Below, piece after piece: positions 34,302-43,501 of a DNA stretch of 54,021 bases. How positions within the stretch are numbered: position 1 is the first letter of the stretch; every line of letters starts with the position of its first letter. Below the pieces are notes generated by a model. The model was not told the DNA's origin. It did no database searches and was given only the letters and a program-made list of their open reading frames with translations. A program made the translations under genes and the position numbers. Source of the stretch: Candidatus Harrisonbacteria bacterium CG10_big_fil_rev_8_21_14_0_10_49_15 (GTDB lineage Bacteria > Patescibacteriota > Minisyncoccia > UBA6257 > 1-14-0-10-44-23); the NCBI GenBank assembly GCA_002773415.1, contig PFBD01000008.1, positions 1-54,021 on the forward strand, in the 5' to 3' direction.

Positions 34302-34365
34302 TATTGTGTTTGGGATGGAGTGAGGAGATGAATTAAGAAGGATGATGAGTGAGGCTAATTTTTAT

Positions 34366-34461
34366 GTGAAATGTGAAATGTGAAATGTGAAATGTGAAAT
34401 GTGAAATGTGAAATGTGAAATGTGAAATGTGAAATGTGAAATGTGAAATGTGAAATGTGAA
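34366..34461. repeat. heptanucleotide tandem repeat (GTGAAAT)~13.7
   Basis: read directly. Confidence 0.95.
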
Positions 34462-34503
34462 GCCGCCCGGGTCCGTCGGAGACGGAAGCGGGCGGCAAAC
34501 GTT

Positions 34504-34884
34504 CTACTCGGCGCTGGCATAGCGCCTGTAGATAGGAAGCACGATGACCATGGTGGAAAGGATCCAGCTGGCGAGTAGCCAGAAGCCGGCTAGATCAACG
34601 GCGGCAGGGGGTGCACCTAGATTCGTGGTCAAACTCAGTAGGAGCATAGCCACGATTATGTTCCAGGGAATGGCAGCCCACATGAGCAGGCCGATTACGG
34701 CGGCGGCTAGCTGGGGTAGTTGCATCCACCAGTAGTGATCCGGTGCGATGTAGAGGCGCATGGTCTCTGATTTGTGCTTCCTTTGAAGGGAAGACCAGTA
34801 GAGCATGCAGCCCGACAGAAGGAAGATCAGCAGGCAAGGTACTTGCCAGGCCTCGAACGTGACTTCAGAGCCGATTGTGGGCAC
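34504..34884 (-). CDS. hypothetical GC-rich membrane protein
   Basis: 3-4 hydrophobic segments; SD GCAGGAG; GC-rich hairpin terminator at ~34463-34497. Confidence 0.6.
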   Translation of the reverse strand: MPTIGSEVTFEAWQVPCLLIFLLSGCMLYWSSLQRKHKSETMRLYIAPDHYWWMQLPQLAAAVIGLLMWAAIPWNIIVAMLLLSLTTNLGAPPAAVDLAGFWLLASWILSTMVIVLPIYRRYASAE

Positions 34885-35063
34885 GGCGTTCTCCTGCGGT
34901 TAGGGGTCTGATTTAAAAATAAAATACAATTCATTGTTTGTCAATCTGTTAAAAGGGGGTGGAGTTTAGTAAGATAGGAAGTGTAATGCAGACAAGGTTA
35001 TAGTATTTTTGGTTTATGAGGAGTCACCTCTTGCAGAGGAGACACCTCATAAATAAGAATTTT

Positions 35064-36320
35064 ATGCGACAAAGTCAGTTATTTACAAAAACTAGAAAAG
35101 AGGCGCCGAAGGATGAGGTGGCGAAGAACGCGCAACTGCTTATTCGGGCTGGGTACATTCACAAGGAGATGGCGGGCGTGTACGCGTATCTACCGCTGGG
35201 GTTGCGCACGCTGAACAAAATCGTAGGCATTATCCGGGAGGAGATGAATGCTATCGGCGGGCAGGAGATTTTTATGAGTTCTCTGCAGAGGAAAGAATTA
35301 TGGGAGGTTACTGATCGGTGGGATGACGCTAAGGTGGATAATTGGTTTAAAACTAATTTGAATGCCACTGCAGAGGCGGATGGTAAGCGCGGTAAGGAGC
35401 TTGGTCTTGGATTTACGCATGAGGAGCCGATTACCAATATGCTGGAGCAGTTTGTTTCTTCTTATAAAGATCTTCCTTTTTCTGTTTATCAGTTTCAGAC
35501 TAAATTTCGGAATGAGTTGCGGGCTAAGAGCGGGATCATGCGGGCGCGCGAGTTTTTGATGAAAGACTTATATTCTTTTAGTAAAGATGATGCCAGCCAT
35601 GAGGACTTCTACGAAAAGGCAAAGCAGGCTTATATAAAAATCTTTGAGCGCGTTGGTCTTGGCGAGCAAACCTACGTAACGTATGCTTCCGGCGGCAGCT
35701 TTAGTGAATTTAGTCATGAGTTTCAGACAATTACTGATGCCGGTGAAGATACTATCTACCTTTGTCCGGACTGCCGATTGGCTATTAACAAAGAGATCAT
35801 TGAAAAGCAGTCTGTGTGTGTGGGATGCGGAGGTAAGGAGTTGGATGAGCATACGGCTGTAGAAGTGGGCAATATTTTTAGCTTGGGAACGCGTTTTTCA
35901 GAGGCCTTGAACTTAATGTATGTGGATGAGCACAACAAAAAGAAGCCAGCGGTGATGGGTAGTTATGGTATTGGCCCGGGACGCGTGATGGGGACGATCG
36001 TAGAAGTGTTAGCGGATGAGAAGGGATTGGTTTGGCCAAAATCGATCGCGCCGTTTGCGGTTCATTTGGTTTCGCTTGGTAATGTGGGTGAGACTGCGAG
36101 CCAACTTTACCAGAGTTTGTTGGATGGGAATGTGGAAGTTTTGTTTGATGACAGAGATGCTTCGGCCGGTGTGAAACTGGCGGACAGTGAGCTACTGGGG
36201 ATGCCGACACGGGTGGTTATCAGTCCGAAAACTTTGGAGAGGCAGAGTGTGGAGGTGACGGATCGGGCGACCGGAGAGACGGAATTGGTGCCGCTAACTG
36301 GGCTTATGGCTCGTTTGTAA
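35064..36320 (+). CDS. proS: prolyl-tRNA synthetase (short form)
   Basis: MRQSQLFTKTRKEAPKDEVAKNAQLLIRAGYIHKEMAGVYAYLPLG. Confidence 0.95.
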   Translation: MRQSQLFTKTRKEAPKDEVAKNAQLLIRAGYIHKEMAGVYAYLPLGLRTLNKIVGIIREEMNAIGGQEIFMSSLQRKELWEVTDRWDDAKVDNWFKTNLNATAEADGKRGKELGLGFTHEEPITNMLEQFVSSYKDLPFSVYQFQTKFRNELRAKSGIMRAREFLMKDLYSFSKDDASHEDFYEKAKQAYIKIFERVGLGEQTYVTYASGGSFSEFSHEFQTITDAGEDTIYLCPDCRLAINKEIIEKQSVCVGCGGKELDEHTAVEVGNIFSLGTRFSEALNLMYVDEHNKKKPAVMGSYGIGPGRVMGTIVEVLADEKGLVWPKSIAPFAVHLVSLGNVGETASQLYQSLLDGNVEVLFDDRDASAGVKLADSELLGMPTRVVISPKTLERQSVEVTDRATGETELVPLTGLMARL

Positions 36321-36484
36321 GATACTGCTTGGTCTGCTAGGATATCAGCACATTATTAGCTGTTTAGCTTATCAGGAAAGTAGTTTGTTAGGTTGCGGTT
36401 GCTATGTTTGACCCCGAAGAGATAGGCGCTACGCCTGCCTACCGGCAGGCAGGCGCCATCTCATGGGGTAATGACTAAGTCATT

Positions 36485-37534
36485 ATGAAAAATCCTTTTT
36501 CTTTATTGCGTAAGAATGTTGGTGTAGACCTGGGGACTGCGAATTCACTGGTTTATTTGAGTGGGCGGGGAATAGTTATCAATGAGCCGACCACAGTAGC
36601 CGTGAATAACAAAACCGGTAAGGTGGTGGCGGTGGGTACGGAGGCGAAGAACATGCTTGGGCGGACGCCGCTGCATATCACGGTTGTCCGGCCGCTTTTG
36701 GGTGGTGTTATATCTGATTTTGAAATGGCGCAGGAGATGTTACGGCAGTTTTTGCGCCAGTTGGCGAACAACGGTCCGTTTAATTATTACCAGAATGCGG
36801 TTATTGGAGTGCCGAGTGATTTAACAGAGGTGGAGCGGAAGTCGGTGGAAGACGCTATTTTGGGTGCCGGAGTTTCCAAGGCTTATGTGATTGAGTCGGC
36901 GGTGGCGGCGGCGCTTGGGGCGCGTCTACCTGTGACCGAGCCGGTGGCAAATATGATCATTGATATTGGCGGTGGAACTACGGAGGTTGCTATTATCTCC
37001 ATGGGCGGCGCCGTGACAATCAAGAGCGTGAAGGTGGCCGGGGATAAGTTCAATGAAGATATCATCAAGTTTGTAAAAGATGAATTTCATTTGGCGATTG
37101 GCGAGCCGACGGCGGAGGAGTTGAAAATTGAGCTTGGCAGTGCGGTGGTTCTTTCTGATAAGTTGGAGATGCTGGTCCGCGGGCGGGATCTTGCAACCGG
37201 CTTACCAAAAGAGATTCTTCTTAAAGACGCTCATATTAGATCGGCTATCGGTAAGTCTTTGAAGGTTATTGTTGATGCTATCAAGGACGTGGTGGAGGTT
37301 AGCCCGCCGGAGTTGGTTGGCGACCTGTTGCAGCGGGGGATTCACTTGTGTGGTGGCGGAAGTTTATTGCGCGGGATTGATGACTTGATAAGTAAAGAGC
37401 TGGCCGCGACTGTTACGGTAGTAGATGATCCGCTTACTTGCGTGGCCAGGGGCACGGGTTTGGCAGTTGAGAACCTGGAAGAGTACAGCCAGATTTTGGA
37501 TAATCCATTAAAACCAAGAGAAATAAAACTGTAG
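36485..37534 (+). CDS. mreB: MreB rod-shape protein (paralog 2)
   Basis: NVGVDLGTANSLVYLSGRGIVINEPTTVAV. Confidence 0.95.
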   Translation: MKNPFSLLRKNVGVDLGTANSLVYLSGRGIVINEPTTVAVNNKTGKVVAVGTEAKNMLGRTPLHITVVRPLLGGVISDFEMAQEMLRQFLRQLANNGPFNYYQNAVIGVPSDLTEVERKSVEDAILGAGVSKAYVIESAVAAALGARLPVTEPVANMIIDIGGGTTEVAIISMGGAVTIKSVKVAGDKFNEDIIKFVKDEFHLAIGEPTAEELKIELGSAVVLSDKLEMLVRGRDLATGLPKEILLKDAHIRSAIGKSLKVIVDAIKDVVEVSPPELVGDLLQRGIHLCGGGSLLRGIDDLISKELAATVTVVDDPLTCVARGTGLAVENLEEYSQILDNPLKPREIKL

Positions 37535-37640
37535 TTTTATTTCTCTTGGTTTTCAATTTCTAATTTCTAATTCCTGCCTGCCGCCTGCCTGTCCGGTAGG
37601 TAGGGCAGGCGGGCAGGTCTAAATAAATCCTAATTCGACA

Positions 37641-38360
37641 ATGTCTAAAAATTCAAAACGGACAAAGGTCGTTTTAGGAGTATTGGCGCTGTTGCTTTTG
37701 CTTGGGCAGTGGTTGTTTGTGCCGAGGACGTACGTGCGTTCTCGACTTGGACAAGCCTTGCAGGCGCCGTTTGTGTTTTTAGAGTCTTTGCGTAGTCGCT
37801 CTGCCTTAGTAGATCAACTAAAAGAGCTGCAAATAGAGAATTTGGGATTACGGGCTGAGCTCGCGAGTGTGAATGCTCGTCCGGAGCTTATCCAGGAGGA
37901 GGGCCAGCGGTATGTGCGGGCGCGGGCGTACTCAAGTTATCCGCTTAATAATGTCGATAACTTGCTTATTAACGTTGGAGAAAATGTTGGTGTTGAGGTT
38001 GGGATGCCGGTGCTAGTGACGCCGAACCTATTTTTCGGAGAAGTAGTGGAGGTTTTTGAAACTATGGCGATGGTGAGAACTATTTTTGATCCGGGTTGGG
38101 AGTTGCAGGTGAAGATCGGTGATCAGAACGCTGACTCTTTGTTTGTTGGCGGTCCAAGTCCAAGACTGACCCTTATCTCTAAGGGTCGTCGCGTTGCCAG
38201 TGATCAAGAGGTTTATTTAACAGACAAACGCTACCCGCTTGGACTGGTCTTGGGTGCTGTGGGGCAGATAAGCGATAGTGATCAGAATTTGTTTGAAGAG
38301 GCATCTCTTGATACGCCCTATACGCGTAGCGATATTAACCAGCTTTATGTTCGGCTATGA
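37641..38360 (+). CDS. mreC: rod shape-determining protein MreC
   Basis: position after mreB; N-terminal TM, coiled coil, GENVGVEVGMPVLVTPNLFFGEVVEV. Confidence 0.85.
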   Translation: MSKNSKRTKVVLGVLALLLLLGQWLFVPRTYVRSRLGQALQAPFVFLESLRSRSALVDQLKELQIENLGLRAELASVNARPELIQEEGQRYVRARAYSSYPLNNVDNLLINVGENVGVEVGMPVLVTPNLFFGEVVEVFETMAMVRTIFDPGWELQVKIGDQNADSLFVGGPSPRLTLISKGRRVASDQEVYLTDKRYPLGLVLGAVGQISDSDQNLFEEASLDTPYTRSDINQLYVRL

Positions 38361-38833
38361 GGCAGAGTGATTGGTGCCAGGTTGTTCTTTTTTTACTGAT
38401 GATAGGCGCAGTCTTGTTCGCGACCACGCCGGCCCTGCGTATACTAGGCATTATGCCGAATTTTGTGTTGGCGATAATGGTTATTTTTTTGCTTACATCC
38501 CCGGGCTTAGGCTTGTACTTTATTCTTTTACTCGCCGCGGCGGTTGGTTTAAGTGTTGGGCCGGTAGTCGGTCTACCTGCATTCGCGACTGTAGTGGTTG
38601 GACTGTTTTTGTACTGGTTGCGCGCAAGATTTTTGGCTGGTGGATTATTGTCCGTGTTTTTTCTGGTTTTGCTAGGTACGGTCGCGACTTATCTTATTGT
38701 TGAGCCAGGTTTTTTGCTGGAGGCGCCGGTCATTGTTTTGCTTGAATTTGTGTATACTATAGGCACCACGGCTTTGTTGCTAATAGCTATACGTCTAATT
38801 TTTAATGAAACGATCACGGGATCTACAATTTGA
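38357..38833 (+). CDS. mreD: MreD-like membrane protein
   Basis: hydrophobic, between mreC and PBP2. Confidence 0.65.
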   Translation: MRQSDWCQVVLFLLMIGAVLFATTPALRILGIMPNFVLAIMVIFLLTSPGLGLYFILLLAAAVGLSVGPVVGLPAFATVVVGLFLYWLRARFLAGGLLSVFFLVLLGTVATYLIVEPGFLLEAPVIVLLEFVYTIGTTALLLIAIRLIFNETITGSTI

Positions 38834-40700
38834 TGAATTCGCGCCTGATGTTTTTTCGGGTAGCGGGGAGTTGGACTATATTGAAACGCCGCTATCAGGC
38901 CGGAGTTTTTTGCTGGTCGCGGCTGTAGCGGCTTTGGTTCTCCTTATTCTTTTGACTCGGATAATCACTTTAAATGTGGTAAAGGGTGATTTTTATACAG
39001 CGCGGGCGCTTGCGAATGTGAACCGGGAAAAGGCGATACCGGCAAACAGGGGCATTATCACGGATAGGTATGGGACGGTGTTGGCTAAGAATGCGGAGAC
39101 GTTTAGTCTTTTCGTTAATACAAATGATCTTTTACGTGATCGGCAGAGAATGGAAAGTGCCTTGGCTCAGGTGAGTCAGTTGACGCAGGTCCCTCTTGCT
39201 GATCTTTTGCTGGAGATAGAAAAGGCTGACATGGAGGCGACACCGGAGATTCCGCTAGTGCGTAATATTGAAGCGGATGTGGCTATCTCGCTGAAAACAT
39301 TAACCATTCCTGGGCTGCATGTTGAGAATGATTTTCGGCGTGAGTATATCAATGCGCCGGTGTTTGCGCCGGTGCTTGGTTATACCGGTTTGTCAGATAC
39401 GGAAAACGCGGTGATTGGCAAAAGCGGTTTAGAGCGGTTTTATGACGATCAACTGCGAGGGCGAGACGGCGTGTATACTTATGTGCGCAACGCGCTGGGG
39501 CAGACTTTGGATGAGCGACTGACGGTTGAGCCTATATCCGGTGCAACACTGGAAACATCACTAGATGCTGAGTTGCAGGAGTACTTTTATGCTCGGTTGC
39601 AGCAACAGTTGCAGACGGCGAATAGTTCGGCGGCGGTGGGCATTGCTATCGAGCCTGCAACCGGAGAAATACTGGCGCTGGCGAGCTTGCCGAGTTATGA
39701 CAATAATGTTTTTGTGACGCCAGGGAAGAACGCGGAGCGAGCGGCGTTGTTTGCCGATCCGAACAAGCCGCTGTTTAATAGAGCTATTTTAGGCGCTTAC
39801 AGCCCGGGCTCAACCATTAAGCCTTTAGTTGCTCTAGCCGGACTGCGGGAGGGGGTGATGGATCCGGTTTTTGGAGTATATAGCCCGGGTTACCTGGATA
39901 TTCCAAATCCATATTTTCCGGATAAACCAACTAGGTTTTTAGATTGGAAGGCGCATGGCTGGGTAAATGTGCGTAAGGCACTCGCGGTTTCTTCTAACGT
40001 TTACTTTTATGTTATTGGGGGAGGCGACTCGGCGCAAAGTGAGGAGCGAGCTCGGCAAGGTTTGGGGATAACCCGGTTGCGCGAATATTGGCAGCAGTTT
40101 GGTTTTGGAAGTGCGACCGGAGTAGACTTTGTGGATGAGAGTTTGGGATTTTTACCTGCTCCGGAAGAGAAGGAAGAGAGGACTGGCCAGCCTTGGCGAA
40201 TTGGAGATACATATAACGTGAGCATTGGTCAGGGGGACTTACTGGTGTCGCCGCTTCAGCTGGTTCGCTTTACGGCTTCTATTGCGGATGATGGTCAGTC
40301 GCGCCGGCCGCACTTTGCGCGGAAAATAACAGACCCGGATGGCACCACGACTGTGAATCGCGGCCAAGAGGTTTTGTTCGATTATTCCAGTTGGGAGCTG
40401 CCGCTTGAAGAGGTGCAGACGGGAATGGTGCAGGCGGTTACCGAGGAGTATGGCACGGCGCGGATGCTTAATACTTTGGCGATGACCGCCGCCGGAAAGA
40501 CGGGCAGCGCGCAGATTAATAATAATACGGCAGAGAACGCTTTTTTTGTGGGTTACGCGCCGGCGGAAGACCCGCAGATTGCAATTTTGGTGTTGATTGA
40601 GACGGCAAAATCCGGAAGTTTGAATGCGGTGCCGGTGGCATATGACGTTTTGCAGTGGTTTTATGAGAACCGACTGCAAAACGAAAATTCTAAACTCTAA
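38805..40700 (+). CDS. mrdA: penicillin-binding protein 2
   Basis: YSPGSTIKPLVALAGL; SSNVYFYVIGG; AAGKTGSAQ. Confidence 0.95.
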   Translation: MKRSRDLQFDEFAPDVFSGSGELDYIETPLSGRSFLLVAAVAALVLLILLTRIITLNVVKGDFYTARALANVNREKAIPANRGIITDRYGTVLAKNAETFSLFVNTNDLLRDRQRMESALAQVSQLTQVPLADLLLEIEKADMEATPEIPLVRNIEADVAISLKTLTIPGLHVENDFRREYINAPVFAPVLGYTGLSDTENAVIGKSGLERFYDDQLRGRDGVYTYVRNALGQTLDERLTVEPISGATLETSLDAELQEYFYARLQQQLQTANSSAAVGIAIEPATGEILALASLPSYDNNVFVTPGKNAERAALFADPNKPLFNRAILGAYSPGSTIKPLVALAGLREGVMDPVFGVYSPGYLDIPNPYFPDKPTRFLDWKAHGWVNVRKALAVSSNVYFYVIGGGDSAQSEERARQGLGITRLREYWQQFGFGSATGVDFVDESLGFLPAPEEKEERTGQPWRIGDTYNVSIGQGDLLVSPLQLVRFTASIADDGQSRRPHFARKITDPDGTTTVNRGQEVLFDYSSWELPLEEVQTGMVQAVTEEYGTARMLNTLAMTAAGKTGSAQINNNTAENAFFVGYAPAEDPQIAILVLIETAKSGSLNAVPVAYDVLQWFYENRLQNENSKL

Positions 40701-40738
40701 TTTCTAAATAAATTCCAAATCCAAAGTTCTTAAACGGT

Positions 40739-41227
40739 TTGGATCTAGTGTTTTTTTACAAAATTGTGATAAACGAAATAGTATCAACAATTTTAATTGG
40801 GGCGGCGCCTATTTTGGAAATCAGGGGCGCTATTCCGCTTGGAATGGGGTTGTATGGTTTGAGTCCATGGGCGGCTTATATTTTTGGTTTGGTAGGGAAT
40901 ATGTTGCCAGTCATACCCTTGCTGCTTTTTTGGCGTTACGCGGTGGGCTATGTTGGCCGCCACTCTTATGTGATGAATAGATTTTTTGCCTGGCTTTTTG
41001 CGCGGACGAGATTAAGACATACGAAGCAGTTTGAGCTTTGGGGTGCGCTCGCCCTTTTCGCGTTTGTGGCTGTCCCTTTTCCGGTGACCGGAGCCTGGAC
41101 TGCGACCGTGGCTGCGTTCTTGTTTGGTATTCCTTTTTGGAAGTCGTTTTATGCGATACTATTAGGAGTAGCTGTGTCAGGGATTATTGTACTTATGCTG
41201 ACACTGGGTATTAGCGCATTTATATAG
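40739..41227 (+). CDS. small multidrug export-like membrane protein (PF06695-like)
   Basis: GAAPILEIRGAIPLGMGLYGLSPWAAY; PFPVTGAWTATVAAFLFGIPFWKSF. Confidence 0.85.
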   Translation: MDLVFFYKIVINEIVSTILIGAAPILEIRGAIPLGMGLYGLSPWAAYIFGLVGNMLPVIPLLLFWRYAVGYVGRHSYVMNRFFAWLFARTRLRHTKQFELWGALALFAFVAVPFPVTGAWTATVAAFLFGIPFWKSFYAILLGVAVSGIIVLMLTLGISAFI

Positions 41228-41368
41228 GGCTTCAGTCGAATTATAATAAGGACCTCACTAATCACGAATTATCACTAATCAAACGAATATGCTTCAATCG
41301 TTGTAATGGATTAGGCGATTAGTGATTATTCGTGATTAGTGAAGTCCATAGGAATTATAATCAATTCA

Positions 41369-42115
41369 ATGAAAAAGTTGTTAATGGCGAATTGGAAGAT
41401 GAATCCGAAGACCGAGAAAGAGGCGATTCGTTTGGCGAAGGCGAGTGATGCGGCTAATGTTGTGGTTTATCCGCCTTTTCCGTTTTTGCCGGCTGTGGCT
41501 AAGGCGCTGAAGAAGGCGACTTTAGGAGCGCAAGATCTTTTTTGGGAGGCAGAGACCGGGCCTTATACGGGCGAGGTATCGGCGCGAGAGTTGAAGTCTG
41601 TTGGCGTGGAGTATGTGATTATTGGTCACTCTTCGCGTCGGGCGCTTGGTGAGAAAGATGAAGTTATCGCCAAAAAAGTTCAAGCCGCTCTATCAGTTGG
41701 TTTGGTGCCGATTCTTTGCGTTGGAGAGGTTTTAGAGGAGCGGGAGGCGGGTCGGGCGCAGGAGGTGGTGGACAAGCAGCTACGAACAGTTTTGAGCCAG
41801 CTGCCACTTGTGGCACATGGCCAACTTTTTGTTGCTTATGAACCGGTTTGGGCGATAAGCACCACGCCGCACTCTAGCGGTCTACAGTCTCTTTCCGCTG
41901 AAGAAGCACCGGCTAAGTCTGTAGAACTTATTCGGTATATGCAGCATATGGTGAGCACGATACAAATGGAGACGAAGTTTTTGTACGGGGGCTCAGTGAA
42001 CTTAAAGAATGTGCAAGAGGTCTTTGGTTATGATGAGATAGATGGGGCGCTGGTTGGGGGGGCGAGCTTGAAAGCGGCCGAGTTTGGGAAGATGATAAAA
42101 GAAGTGAGTACGTAG
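41369..42115 (+). CDS. tpiA: triosephosphate isomerase
   Basis: MANWKMNP; VIIGHSSRR; VAYEPVWAIS; YGGSVNLKN. Confidence 0.95.
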   Translation: MKKLLMANWKMNPKTEKEAIRLAKASDAANVVVYPPFPFLPAVAKALKKATLGAQDLFWEAETGPYTGEVSARELKSVGVEYVIIGHSSRRALGEKDEVIAKKVQAALSVGLVPILCVGEVLEEREAGRAQEVVDKQLRTVLSQLPLVAHGQLFVAYEPVWAISTTPHSSGLQSLSAEEAPAKSVELIRYMQHMVSTIQMETKFLYGGSVNLKNVQEVFGYDEIDGALVGGASLKAAEFGKMIKEVST

Positions 42116-42253
42116 TGCTTAGGCGTGAAAGGATTTGGCGAGTGTTTCGTCGTAGATAGGAGCACGAAACTCTAATTACCCTGCTCCAGGCGTGGTATAA
42201 TAAATCACGCTTGTTAGAATTAATATTACAATAGTGGAGGTTAATAGTTATAT

Positions 42254-43030
42254 ATGTTTAAAAAAGAAACAATGGAGGGGATGAAGGGAATTTTTTGGAT
42301 GCTGCTCAATGTGGTGATGGTGTTTGTGCTTTTCTTAGGAATAATCGGCATGACCGCTATTGCGCGCTACAGCAACGCGGTGGTGCCATCGCGAACAGTT
42401 ACTGTTACCGGAGAGGGGGAGGTAGAAGTGAGTCCGGATCTAGCGACATTGAATTTTTCAGTTGTGACTCAGGGGAAAGATCCGGATGCAATTACAAAAC
42501 AGAACACAGAGAAGATGAACACTGTGATTGCGTTTGTGAAGGAGCAGGGCATTGAGGCTAAGGATATTAAGACCAGTAATTTTAATCTTTATCCGCGCTA
42601 CACCTATCTGGAGCGAGAGGAGCCGTCTATTACCGGTTACGAGTTGAATCAAGGCGTGACTGTTAAGATTCGAGATTTGGACAAGGTGAGCACGATTGTT
42701 GGTGGTTTGACCAGCCGTGGTATAAATCAGATAAGCTCGGTTAGTTACAGTATTGATGACCCGGAGGCTCAGCGCGTGGAGGCTCGCCAAGAGGCGTTCG
42801 CTGAGGCATATGAGAAGGCGCGAGTAATGGCAAGGCAGAATGGGGTGCGGATTGCGCGAGTGATAAACTTCAGTGAAGGCTTTTCCGGAGGCTATCCGCC
42901 GATAATGTATGCTAAGGAGGAGGCTTATGGTCGCGGTGGCGATATGGCGATGTCTAGCGCGATGCCGAATTTTGAGGCCGGGAGTGAGGAGGTTAAAGTG
43001 TTTGTGACGGTGACGTACGAGATAGAATAA
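42254..43030 (+). CDS. SIMPL-domain (DUF541) protein
   Basis: TVTVTGEGEVEVSPDLATLNFSVVTQG. Confidence 0.9.
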   Translation: MFKKETMEGMKGIFWMLLNVVMVFVLFLGIIGMTAIARYSNAVVPSRTVTVTGEGEVEVSPDLATLNFSVVTQGKDPDAITKQNTEKMNTVIAFVKEQGIEAKDIKTSNFNLYPRYTYLEREEPSITGYELNQGVTVKIRDLDKVSTIVGGLTSRGINQISSVSYSIDDPEAQRVEARQEAFAEAYEKARVMARQNGVRIARVINFSEGFSGGYPPIMYAKEEAYGRGGDMAMSSAMPNFEAGSEEVKVFVTVTYEIE

Positions 43031-43075
43031 GGCTTTCAGGGTGAGGGAGGACATCACCTTGTGGTATGATGGGAG

Positions 43076-43354
43076 GTGATGAAGTTTTTCTTCGGGTTAT
43101 TTTTCTTAGCAATATTGGGTTTTTTGGCAACGCAGTTGTATAGTTTGCGTACTCATACCGCGACTTATAATGATCAACTCGGTGAGTTTGGCGCTGAGGC
43201 GAGCTTGCTTCAGGCTGAGAATCGGCAGTTACGGCAAGATCTGCAGTACTATAGCCAAGACGAAAATTTGGCCAAGGAGCTTAGGGCGCAGTTCAACTAC
43301 CGGGCTCCGGATGAAAAACTTTTTATTTTGGTGTCACCGCAAGGGGATGAGTAA
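43076..43354 (+). CDS. septum formation initiator (FtsB/DivIC-like)
   Basis: single TM, coiled coil, ENRQLRQDLQYYSQDENLAKELRAQFNYRAPDEKLFIL. Confidence 0.75.
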   Translation: MMKFFFGLFFLAILGFLATQLYSLRTHTATYNDQLGEFGAEASLLQAENRQLRQDLQYYSQDENLAKELRAQFNYRAPDEKLFILVSPQGDE

Positions 43355-43383
43355 TTGCGGAGCTAACGCAGATTTTCTGATAG

Positions 43384-43454
43384 AGCGGAATACGAGAATC
43401 GAACTCGTGTCTCTTGCTTGGGAAGCAAGCGTACTACCACTGTACTAATCCCGC
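43384..43454 (-). tRNA. tRNA-Gly(CCC)
   Basis: GCGGGATTAGTACAGTGGTAGTACGCTTGC-TTCCCAA-GCAAGAGACACGAGTTCGATTCTCGTATTCCGC. Confidence 0.92.
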
Positions 43455-43501
43455 TTTTATTAGTGATTTCGGAATACAGCTATTATACTAGAAGCTAAAG
43501 A

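Noticed and set aside
34366-34461. CRISPR-like array
   Set aside because: 7-bp tandem units without spacers; simple VNTR.
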